A stretch of DNA of 64,000 nucleotides from Heliocidaris tuberculata (taxonomy: Eukaryota; Echinodermata; Echinoidea; Camarodonta; Echinometridae). Location: the NCBI GenBank assembly GCA_025618425.1, contig CM046851.1, positions 31,353,754 through 31,417,753 of the forward strand. Reading direction: 5' to 3'. The position numbers and the translations under genes were made by a program. Below the pieces are notes generated by a model. The model saw only the letters and a list, made by a program, of their open reading frames with translations, ran no database searches and had not been told where the DNA came from. Shown piece after piece: positions 21,211 to 32,900 of this stretch (positions are counted from its first letter, which is position 1; every line of letters begins with the position of its first letter).

Positions 21211-22857
21211 CTTCGAGTAGAGATTGCGAAGAAGATTTAATCTACAAGTGAGGATGGGGAAGATGATTTAATCTTCGAGCAGGTATGGGGAAGATGATTT
21301 AATCTTGGAGTAGGGATAGGAAAGATGAATTAATCTTCCAGCAGGTATGGGGAAGATAAATTAATCTTCAAGTAGGAATGGGGAAGATGAATTAATCTTC
21401 AAGTAGCAATGGGGAAGATGATTTAATCTTCGAGTAGAGGTCGCGAAGATGAATTAATCTTCGAGTAGGAATGGGGAAGATGAATTAATCTTCAAGTAGG
21501 GATGGGGAAGATGATTTAATCTTCGAGTAGGAATGAGGAAGATGAATTAATCTTCAAGTAGCAATGGGGAAGATGATTTAATCTTCGAGTAGAGGTCAAA
21601 AAGATGAATTAATCTTCAAGTAGAGGTGGGGGAGATGAATTAATCTTCAAGTAGAGGTGGGGAAGATGATTTAATCTTCAAGTAGAGGTGGGGAAGATGA
21701 AATAATCTTCGAGTAGGAATGGGGAAGATGAATTAATCTCCAAGTAGAGGTGGGGAAGATGATTTAATCTTCGAGTAGAGGTGGGGAAGATGAAATAATC
21801 TTCGAGTAGGAATGGGGAAGATGAATTAATCTCCAAGTAGAGGTGGGGAAGATGAATTAATCTTCGAGTAGAGGTGGGGAAGATGAAATAATCTTCGAGT
21901 AGGAATGGGGAAGATGAATTAATCTCCAAGTAGAGGTGGGGAAGATGAAATAATCTTCAAATTGGAATGGGGAAGATGATTTAATCTTCAAGTAGAGGTG
22001 GGGAAGATGAAATAATCTTCGAGTAGGAATGGGGAAGATGAATTAATCTCCAAGTAGAGGTGGGGAAGATGAATTAATCTTCAAGTAGGAATGGGGAAGA
22101 TGATTTAATCTTCAAGTAGGGATGGGGAAGATGAATTAATCTTCAAATAGGAATGGGGAAGATGATTTAATCTTCGAGTAGAGGTCGCGAAGATGAATTA
22201 ATCTTCAAGTAGGAATGGGGAAGATGATTTAATCTTCAAGTAGAGGTGGGGAAGATGATTTAATCTTCAAGTAGAGGTGGGGAAGATGAAATAATCTTCG
22301 AGTAGGAATGGGGAAGATGAATTAATCTCCAAGTAGAGGTGGGGAAGATGAAATAATCTTCGAGTAGGAATGGGGAAGATGAATTAATCTCCAAGTAGAG
22401 GTGGGGAAGATGAATTAATCTTCGAGTAGAGGTGGGGAAGATGAAATAATCTTCGAGTAGGAAAGGGGAAGATGAATTAATCTCCAAGTAGAGGTGGGGA
22501 AGATGAATTAATCTTCGAGTAGAGGTGGGGAAGATGAATTAATCTTCGAGTAGAGGTGGGGAAGATGAAATAATCTTCGAGTAGGAATGGGGAAGATGAA
22601 TTAATCTCCAAGTAGAGGTGGGGAAGATGAAATAATCTTCAAATTGGAATGGGGAAGATGATTTAATCTTCAAGTAGAGGTGGGGAAGATGAATTAATCT
22701 CCAAGTAGAGGTGGGGAAGATGAATTAATCTTCAAGTAGCAATGGGGAAGATGATTCAATCTTCGAGTAGAGGTCGCGAAGATGAATTAATCTTCAAGTA
22801 GGGATGGGGAAGATGATTTAATCTTCGAGTAGGAATGGGGAAGATGAATTAATCTTC

Positions 22858-23010
22858 AAACTCATTAAGTGGGGAATAGGCATTGTAGTAAAAAACCATC
22901 TCAGAATCCAGGGTGTATCAAAACTTTTGACAAGCACTGTAGTTTAATCGACATAGAACCCCAAACATACAGAACAAAATATATTTTTTGGTGATTGGTT
23001 ACACTTTAAT
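22858..23010. repeat. Anchor copy 5 inside the satellite
   Basis: First anchor with the derived variants CATTGTAGT and GTATCAAAAC, shared by copies 6 and 7. Downstream monomers read GAAGAAGAATTAATC and CATGTAGCAATGG, also shared only by these three. It opens a 3473-base unit. Confidence 0.85.
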
Positions 23011-26000
23011 CTTCGAGTAGAGATTGCGAAGAAGATTTAATCTACAAGTGAGGATGGGGAAGATGATTTAATCTTCGAGCAGGTATGGGGAAGATGATTT
23101 AATCTTGGAGTAGGGATAGGAAAGATGAATTAATCTTCCAGCAGGTATGGGGAAGATAAATTAATCTTCAAGTAGGAATGGGGAAGAAGAATTAATCTTC
23201 ATGTAGCAATGGGGAAGATGATTTAATCTTCGAGTAGAGGTCGCGAAGATGAATTAATCTTCGAGTAGGAATGGGGAAGATGAATTAATCTTCAAGTAGG
23301 GATGGGGAAGATGATTTAATCTTCGAGTAGGAATGAGGAAGATGAATTAATCTTCAAGTAGCAATGGGGAAGATGATTTAATCTTCGAGTAGAGGTCGCG
23401 AAGATGAATTAATCTTCAAGTAGAGGTGGGGAAGATGATTTAATCTTCGAGTAGGAATGGGGAAGATGAATTAATCTTCAAGTAGGAATGGGGAAGATGA
23501 ATTAATCTTCAAGTAGGAATGGGGAAGATGAATTAATCTTCAAGTAGGAATGGGGAAGATGAATTAATCTTCAAGTAGGAATGGGGAAGATGAATTAATC
23601 TTCAAGTAGGCATGGGGAAGATGAATTAATCTTCGAGTTGAGGTCGCGAAGATGAATTAATCTTCAAGTAGGAATGGGGAAGATGAATTAATCTTCGAGT
23701 TGAGGTCGCGAAGATGAATTAATCTTCAAGTAGGGATGGGGAAGATGATTTAATCTTCGAGTAGGTATGGGGAAGATGAATTAATCTTCAAGTAGGAATG
23801 GGGAAGATGAATTAATCTTCAAGTAGGAATGGGGAAGATGAATTAATCTTCAAGTAGGAATGGGGAAGATGAATTAATCTTCAAGTAGGAATGGGGAAGA
23901 TGAATTAATCTTCAAGTAGGAATGGGGAAGATGATTTAATCTTCAAGTAGCAATGGGGAAGATGATTTAATCTTCAAGTAGCAATAGGGAAGATGAATTA
24001 ATCTTCAAGTAGGAATGGGGAAGATGAATTAATCTTCAAGTAGGAATGGGGAAGATGAATTAATCTTCAAGTAGGAATGGGGAAGATGATTTAATCTTCA
24101 AGTAGCAATGGGGAAGATGAATTAATCTTCAAGTAGCAATAGGGAAGATGAATTAATCTTCAAGTAGGGATGGGGAAGATGATTTAATCTTCGAGTAGGT
24201 ATGGGGAAGATGAATTAATCTTCAAGTAGGAATGGGGAAGATGAATTAATCTTCAAGTAGGAATGGGGAAGATGAATTAATCTTCAAGTAGGAATGGGGA
24301 AGATGAATTAATCTTCAAGTAGGAATGGGGAAGATGAATTAATCTTCAAGTAGGAATGGGGAAGATGATTTAATCTTCAAGTAGCAATGGGGAAGATGAT
24401 TTAATCTTCAAGTAGCAATAGGGAAGATGAATTAATCTTCAAATAGGAATGGGGAAGATGAATTAATCTTCGAGTTGAGGTCACGAAGATGAATTAATCT
24501 TCAAGTAGGAATGGGAAGATGAATTAATCTTCAAGTAGGAATGGGGAAGATGATTTAATCTTCGAGTAGAGGTCGCGAAGATGAAATAATCTTCGATTAG
24601 GAATGGGGAAGATGAATTAATCTTCAAGTAGAGGTGGGGAAGATGATTTAATCTTCGAGTAGGAATAGGGAAGATGAATTAATCTTCAAGTAGGAATGGG
24701 GAAGATGAATTAATCTTCAAGTAGGGATGGGGAAGATGATTTAATCTTCAAGTAGGGATGGGGAAGATGAATTAATCTTCAAATAGGAATGGGGAAGATG
24801 ATTTAATCTTCGAGTAGAGGTCGCGAAGATGAATTAATCTTCAAGTAGGAATGGGGAAGATGATTTAATCTTCAAGTTGAGGTGGGGAAGATGATTTAAT
24901 CTTCAAGTAGAGGTGGGGAAGATGAAATAATCTTCGAGTAGGAATGGGGAAGATGAATTAATCTCCAAGTAGAGGTGGGGAAGATGAAATAATCTTCGAG
25001 TAGGAATGGGGAAGATGAATTAATCTCCAAGTAGAGGTGGGGAAGATGAATTAATCTTCGAGTAGAGGTGGGGAAGATGAAATAATCTTCGAGTAGGAAA
25101 GGGGAAGATGAATTAATCTCCAAGTAGAGGTGGGGAAGATGAATTAATCTTCGAGTAGAGGTGGGGAAGATGAATTAATCTTCGAGTAGAGGTGGGGAAG
25201 ATGAAATAATCTTCGAGTAGGAATGGGGAAGATGAATTAATCTCCAAGTAGAGGTGGGGAAGATGAAATAATCTTCAAATTGGAATGGGGAAGATGATTT
25301 AATCTTCGAGTAGGTATGGGGAAGATGAATTAATCTTCAAGTAGGAATGGGGAAGATGAATTAATCTTCAAGTAGGAATGGGGAAGATGAATTAATCTTC
25401 AAGTAGGAATGGGGAAGATGATTTAATCTTCAAGTAGCAATGGGGAAGATGATTTAATCTTCAAGTAGCAATAGGGAAGATGAATTAATCTTCAAGTAGG
25501 AATGGGGAAGATGAATTAATCTTCAAGTAGGAATGGGGAAGATGAATTAATCTTCAAGTAGGAATGGGGAAGATGATTTAATCTTCAAGTAGGAATGGGG
25601 AAGATGAATTAATCTTCAAGTAGCAATAGGGAAGATGAATTAATCTTCAAGTAGGGATGGGGAAGATGATTTAATCTTCGAGTAGGTATGGGGAAGATGA
25701 ATTAATCTTCAAGTAGGAATGGGGAAGATGAATTAATCTTCAAGTAGGAATGGGGAAGATGAATTAATCTTCAAGTAGGAATGGGGAAGATGAATTAATC
25801 TTCAAGTAGGAATGGGGAAGATGAATTAATCTTCAAGTAGGAATGGGGAAGATGAATTAATCTCCAAGTAGAGGTGGGGAAGATGAATTAATCTTCGAGT
25901 AGAGGTGGGGAAGATGAAATAATCTTCGAGTAGGAAAGGGGAAGATGAATTAATCTCCAAGTAGAGGTGGGGAAGATGAATTAATCTTCGAGTAGAGGTG

Positions 26001-26330
26001 GGGAAGATGAATTAATCTTCGAGTAGAGGTGGGGAAGATGAAATAATCTTCGAGTAGGAATGGGGAAGATGAATTAATCTCCAAGTAGAGGTGGGGAAGA
26101 TGAAATAATCTTCAAATTGGAATGGGGAAGATGATTTAATCTTCAAGTAGAAGTGGGGAAGATGAATTAATCTCCAAGTAGAGGTGGGGAAGATGAATTA
26201 ATCTTCAAGTAGCAATGGGGAAGATGATTCAATCTTCGAGTAGAGGTCGCGAAGATGAATTAATCTTCAAGTAGGGATGGGGAAGATGATTTAATCTTCG
26301 AGTAGGAATGGGGAAGATGAATTAATCTTC

Positions 26331-26483
26331 AAACTCATTAAGTGGGGAATAGGCATTGTAGTAAAAAACCATCTCAGAATCCAGGGTGTATCAAAACTTT
26401 TGACAAGCACTGTAGTTTAATCGACATAGAACCCCAAACATACAGAACAAAATATATTTTTTGGTGATTGGTTACACTTTAAT
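26331..26483. repeat. Anchor copy 6 inside the satellite
   Basis: Carries the derived variants of copy 5. The unit to the next anchor is 3504 bases, one monomer (31) longer than the preceding 3473. Confidence 0.85.
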
Positions 26484-29400
26484 CTTCGAGTAGAGATTGC
26501 GAAGAAGATTTAATCTACAAGTGAGGATGGGGAAGATGATTTAATCTTCGAGCAGGTATGGGGAAGATGATTTAATCTTGGAGTAGGGATAGGAAAGATG
26601 AATTAATCTTCCAGCAGGTATGGGGAAGATAAATTAATCTTCAAGTAGGAATGGGGAAGAAGAATTAATCTTCATGTAGCAATGGGGAAGATGATTTAAT
26701 CTTCGAGTAGAGGTCGCGAAGATGAATTAATCTTCGAGTAGGAATGGGGAAGATGAATTAATCTTCAAGTAGGGATGGGGAAGATGATTTAATCTTCGAG
26801 TAGGAATGAGGAAGATGAATTAATCTTCAAGTAGCAATGGGGAAGATGATTTAATCTTCGAGTAGAGGTCGCGAAGATGAATTAATCTTCAAGTAGAGGT
26901 GGGGAAGATGATTTAATCTTCGAGTAGGAATGGGGAAGATGAATTAATCTTCAAGTAGGAATGGGGAAGATGAATTAATCTTCAAGTAGGAATGGGGAAG
27001 ATGATTTAATCTTGAAGTAGGAATGGGGAAGATGAATTAATCTTCAAATAGGAATGGGGAAGATGAATTAATCTTCGAGTAGGCATGGGGAAGATGAATT
27101 AATCTTCGAGTTGAGGTCGCGAAGATGAATTAATCTTCAAGTAGGAATGGGGAAGATGAATTAATCTTCGAGTTGAGGTCGCGAAGATGAATTAATCTTC
27201 AAGTAGGGATGGGGAAGATGATTTAATCTTCGAGTAGGTATGGGGAAGATGAATTAATCTTCAAGTAGGAATGGGGAAGATGAATTAATCTTCAAGTAGG
27301 AATGGGGAAGATGAATTAATCTTCAAGTAGGAATGGGGAAGATGAATTAATCTTCAAGTAGGAATGGGGAAGATGAATTAATCTTCAAGTAGGAATGGGG
27401 AAGATGATTTAATCTTCAAGTAGCAATGGGGAAGATGATTTAATCTTCAAGTAGCAATAGGGAAGATGAATTAATCTTCAAGTAGGAATGGGGAAGATGA
27501 ATTAATCTTCAAGTAGGAATGGGGAAGATGAATTAATCTTCAAGTAGGAATGGGGAAGATGATTTAATCTTCAAGTAGCAATGGGGAAGATGAATTAATC
27601 TTCAAGTAGCAATAGGGAAGATGAATTAATCTTCAAGTAGGGATGGGGAAGATGATTTAATCTTCGAGTAGGTATGGGGAAGATGAATTAATCTTCAAGT
27701 AGGAATGGGGAAGATGAATTAATCTTCAAGTAGGAATGGGGAAGATGAATTAATCTTCAAGTAGGAATGGGGAAGATGAATTAATCTTCAAGTAGGAATG
27801 GGGAAGATGAATTAATCTTCAAGTAGGAATGGGGAAGATGATTTAATCTTCAAGTAGCAATGGGGAAGATGATTTAATCTTCAAGTAGCAATAGGGAAGA
27901 TGAATTAATCTTCAAATAGGAATGGGGAAGATGAATTAATCTTCGAGTTGAGGTCACGAAGATGAATTAATCTTCAAGTAGGAATGGGAAAATGAATTAA
28001 TCTTCAAGTAGGAATGGGGAAGATGATTTAATCTTCGAGTAGAGGTCGCGAAGATGAAATAATCTTCGATTTAGGAATGGGGAAGATGAATTAATCTTCA
28101 AGTAGAGGTGGGGAAGATGATTTAATCTTCGAGTAGGAATAGGGAAGATGAATTAATCTTCAAGTAGGAATGGGGAAGATGAATTAATCTTCAAGTAGGG
28201 ATGGGGAAGATGATTTAATCTTCAAGTAGGGATGGGGAAGATGAATTAATCTTCAAATAGGAATGGGGAAGATGATTTAATCTTCGAGTAGAGGTCGCGA
28301 AGATGAATTAATCTTCAAGTAGGAATGGGGAAGATGATTTAATCTTCAAGTAGAGGTGGGGAAGATGATTTAATCTTCAAGTAGAGGTGGGGAAGATGAA
28401 ATAATCTTCGAGTAGGAATGGGGAAGATGAATTAATCTCCAAGTAGAGGTGGGGAAGATGAAATAATCTTCGAGTAGGAATGGGGAAGATGAATTAATCT
28501 CCAAGTAGAGGTGGGGAAGATGAATTAATCTTCGAGTAGAGGTGGGGAAGATGAAATAATCTTCGAGTAGGAAAGGGGAAGATGAATTAATCTCCAAGTA
28601 GAGGTGGGGAAGATGAATTAATCTTCGAGTAGAGGTGGGGAAGATGAATTAATCTTCGAGTAGAGGTGGGGAAGATGAAATAATCTTCGAGTAGGAATGG
28701 GGAAGATGAATTAATCTCCAAGTAGAGGTGGGGAAGATGAAATAATCTTCAAATTGGAATGGGGAAGATGATTTAATCTTCGAGTAGGAATGGGGAAGAT
28801 GAATTAATCTTCAAGTAGGAATGGGGAAGATGAATTAATCTTCAAGTAGGAATGGGGAAGATGAATTAATCTTCAAGTAGGAATGGGGAAGATGATTTAA
28901 TCTTCAAGTAGCAATGGGGAAGATGATTTAATCTTCAAGTAGCAATAGGGAAGATGAATTAATCTTCAAGTAGGAATGGGGAAGATGAATTAATCTTCAA
29001 GTAGGAATGGGGAAGATGAATTAATCTTCAAGTAGGAATGGGGAAGATGATTTAATCTTCAAGTAGGAATGGGGAAGATGAATTAATCTTCAAGTAGCAA
29101 TAGGGAAGATGAATTAATCTTCAAGTAGGGATGGGGAAGATGATTTAATCTTCGAGTAGGTATGGGGAAGATGAATTAATCTTCAAGTAGGAATGGGGAA
29201 GATGAATTAATCTTCAAGTAGGAATGGGGAAGATGAATTAATCTTCAAGTAGGAATGGGGAAGATGAATTAATCTTCAAGTAGGAATGGGGAAGATGAAT
29301 TAATCTTCAAGTAGGAATGGGGAAGATGATTTAATCTTCAAGTAGCAATGGGGAAGATGATTTAATCTTCAAGTAGCAATAGGGAAGATGAATTAATCTT

Positions 29401-29834
29401 CAAATAGGAATGGGGAAGATGAATTAATCTTCGAGTTGAGGTCACGAAGATGAATTAATCTTCAAGTAGGAATGGGAAGATGAATTAATCTTCAAGTAGG
29501 AATGGGGAAGATGATTTAATCTTCGAGTAGAGGTCGCGAAGATGAAATAATCTTCGATTAGGAATGGGGAAGATGAATTAATCTCCAAGTAGAGGTGGGG
29601 AAGATGAAATAATCTTCGAGTAGGAATGGGGAAGATGAATTAATCTCCAAGTAGAGGTGGGGAAGATGAATTAATCTTCAAGTAGAGGTGGGGAAGATGA
29701 ATTAATCTTCAAGTAGGAATGGGGAAGATGATTCAATCTTCGAGTAGAGGTCGCGAAGATGAATTAATCTTCAAGTAGGGATGGGGAAGATGATTTAATC
29801 TTCGAGTAGGAATGGGGAAGATGAATTAATCTTC

Positions 29835-29987
29835 AAACTCATTAAGTGGGGAATAGGCATTGTAGTAAAAAACCATCTCAGAATCCAGGGTGTATCAAAA
29901 CTTTTGACAAGCACTGTAGTTTAATCGACATAGAACCCCAAACATACAGAACAAAATATATTTTTTGGTGATTGGTTACACTTTAAT
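29835..29987. repeat. Anchor copy 7 inside the satellite
   Basis: The last anchor, with derived variants. About 5.8 kb of satellite follows without another anchor before the array ends near 35785, so the right part was amplified without this segment. Confidence 0.85.
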
Positions 29988-32900
29988 CTTCGAGTAGAGA
30001 TTGCGAAGAAGATTTAATCTACAAGTGAGGATGGGGAAGATGATTTAATCTTCGAGCAGGTATGGGGAAGATGATTTAATCTTGGAGTAGGGATAGGAAA
30101 GATGAATTAATCTTCCAGCAGGTATGGGGAAGATAAATTAATCTTCAAGTAGGAATGGGGAAGAAGAATTAATCTTCATGTAGCAATGGGGAAGATGATT
30201 TAATCTTCGAGTAGAGGTCGCGAAGATGAATTAATCTTCGAGTAGGAATGGGGAAGATGAATTAATCTTCAAGTAGGGATGGGGAAGATGATTTAATCTT
30301 CGAGTAGGAATGAGGAAGATGAATTAATCTTCAAGTAGCAATGGGGAAGATGATTTAATCTTCGAGTAGAGGTCGCGAAGATGAATTAATCTTCAAGTAG
30401 AGGTGGGGAAGATGATTTAATCTTCGAGTAGGAATGGGGAAGATGAATTAATCTTCAAGTAGGAATGGGGAAGATGAATTAATCTTCAAGTAGGAATGGG
30501 GAAGATGATTTAATCTTCAAGTAGGAATGGGGAAGATGAATTAATCTTCAAATAGGAATGGGGAAGATGAATTAATCTTCGAGTAGGCATGGGGAAGATG
30601 AATTAATCTTCGAGTTGAGGTCGCGAAGATGAATTAATCTTCAAGTAGGAATGGGGAAGATGAATTAATCTTCGAGTTGAGGTCGCGAAGATGAATTAAT
30701 CTTCAAGTAGGGATGGGGAAGATGATTTAATCTTCGAGTAGGTATGGGGAAGATGAATTAATCTTCAAGTAGGAATGGGGAAGATGAATTAATCTTCAAG
30801 TAGGAATGGGGAAGATGAATTAATCTTCAAGTAGGAATGGGGAAGATGAATTAATCTTCAAGTAGGAATGGGGAAGATGAATTAATCTTCAAGTAGGAAT
30901 GGGGAAGATGATTTAATCTTCAAGTAGCAATGGGGAAGATGATTTAATCTTCAAGTAGCAATAGGGAAGATGAATTAATCTTCAAGTAGGAATGGGGAAG
31001 ATGAATTAATCTTCAAGTAGGAATGGGGAAGATGAATTAATCTTCAAGTAGGAATGGGGAAGATGATTTAATCTTCAAGTAGCAATGGGGAAGATGAATT
31101 AATCTTCAAGTAGCAATAGGGAAGATGAATTAATCTTCAAGTAGGGATGGGGAAGATGATTTAATCTTCGAGTAGGTATGGGGAAGATGAATTAATCTTC
31201 AAGTAGGAATGGGGAAGATGAATTAATCTTCAAGTAGGAATGGGGAAGATGAATTAATCTTCAAGTAGGAATGGGGAAGATGAATTAATCTTCAAGTAGG
31301 AATGGGGAAGATGAATTAATCTTCAAGTAGGAATGGGGAAGATGATTTAATCTTCAAGTAGCAATGGGGAAGATGATTTAATCTTCAAGTAGCAATATGG
31401 AAGATGAATTAATCTTCAAATAGGAATGGGGAAGATGAATTAATCTTCGAGTTGAGGTCACGAAGATGAATTAATCTTCAAGTAGGAATGGGAAAATGAA
31501 TTAATCTTCAAGTAGGAATGGGGAAGATGATTTAATCTTCGAGTAGAGGTCGCGAAGATGAAATAATCTTCGATTAGGAATGGGGAAGATGAATTAATCT
31601 TCAAGTAGAGGTGGGGAAGATGATTTAATCTTCGAGTAGGAATAGGGAAGATGAATTAATCTTCAAGTAGGAATGGGGAAGATGAATTAATCTTCAAGTA
31701 GGGATGGGGAAGATGATTTAATCTTCAAGTAGGGATGGGGAAGATGAATTAATCTTCAAATAGGAATGGGGAAGATGATTTAATCTTCGAGTAGAGGTCG
31801 CGAAGATGAATTAATCTTCAAGTAGGAATGGGGAAGATGATTTAATCTTCAAGTAGAGGTGGGGAAGATGATTTAATCTTCAAGTAGAGGTGGGGAAGAT
31901 GAAATAATCTTCGAGTAGGAATGGGGAAGATGAATTAATCTCCAAGTAGAGGTGGGGAAGATGAAATAATCTTCGAGTAGGAATGGGGAAGATGAATTAA
32001 TCTCCAAGTAGAGGTGGGGAAGATGAATTAATCTTCGAGTAGAGGTGGGGAAGATGAAATAATCTTCGAGTAGGAAAGGGGAAGATGAATTAATCTCCAA
32101 GTAGAGGTGGGGAAGATGAATTAATCTTCGAGTAGAGGTGGGGAAGATGAATTAATCTTCGAGTAGAGGTGGGGAAGATGAAATAATCTTCGAGTAGGAA
32201 TGGGGAAGATGAATTAATCTCCAAGTAGAGGTGGGGAAGATGAAATAATCTTCAAATTGGAATGGGGAAGATGATTTAATCTTCGAGTAGGTATGGGGAA
32301 GATGAATTAATCTTCAGGTAGGAATGGGGAAGATGAATTAATCTTCAAGTAGGAATGGGGAAGATGAATTAATCTTCAAGTAGGAATGGGGAAGATGATT
32401 TAATCTTCAAGTAGCAATGGGGAAGATGATTTAATCTTCAAGTAGCAATAGGGAAGATGAATTAATCTTCAAGTAGGAATGGGGAAGATGAATTAATCTT
32501 CAAGTAGGAATGGGGAAGATGAATTAATCTTCAAGTAGGAATGGGGAAGATGATTTAATCTTCAAGTAGGAATGGGGAAGATGAATTAATCTTCAAGTAG
32601 CAATAGGGAAGATGAATTAATCTTCAAGTAGGGATGGGGAAGATGATTTAATCTTCGAGTAGGTATGGGGAAGATGAATTAATCTTCAAGTAGGAATGGG
32701 GAAGATGAATTAATCTTCAAGTAGGAATGGGGAAGATGAATTAATCTTCAAGTAGGAATGGGGAAGATGAATTAATCTTCAAGTAGGAATGGGGAAGATG
32801 AATTAATCTTCAAGTAGGAATGGGGAAGATGATTTAATCTTCAAGTAGCAATGGGGAAGATGATTTAATCTTCAAGTAGCAATAGGGAAGATGAATTAAT

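Noticed and set aside
16900..32100. Eleven near-identical 75-83-codon minus-strand ORFs with a repeating INSSSPFLLEDYF pattern
   Set aside because: They lie wholly inside the 31-bp satellite; three monomers make 31 codons, so open frames arise automatically. There are no start-site features or flanking gene signals.
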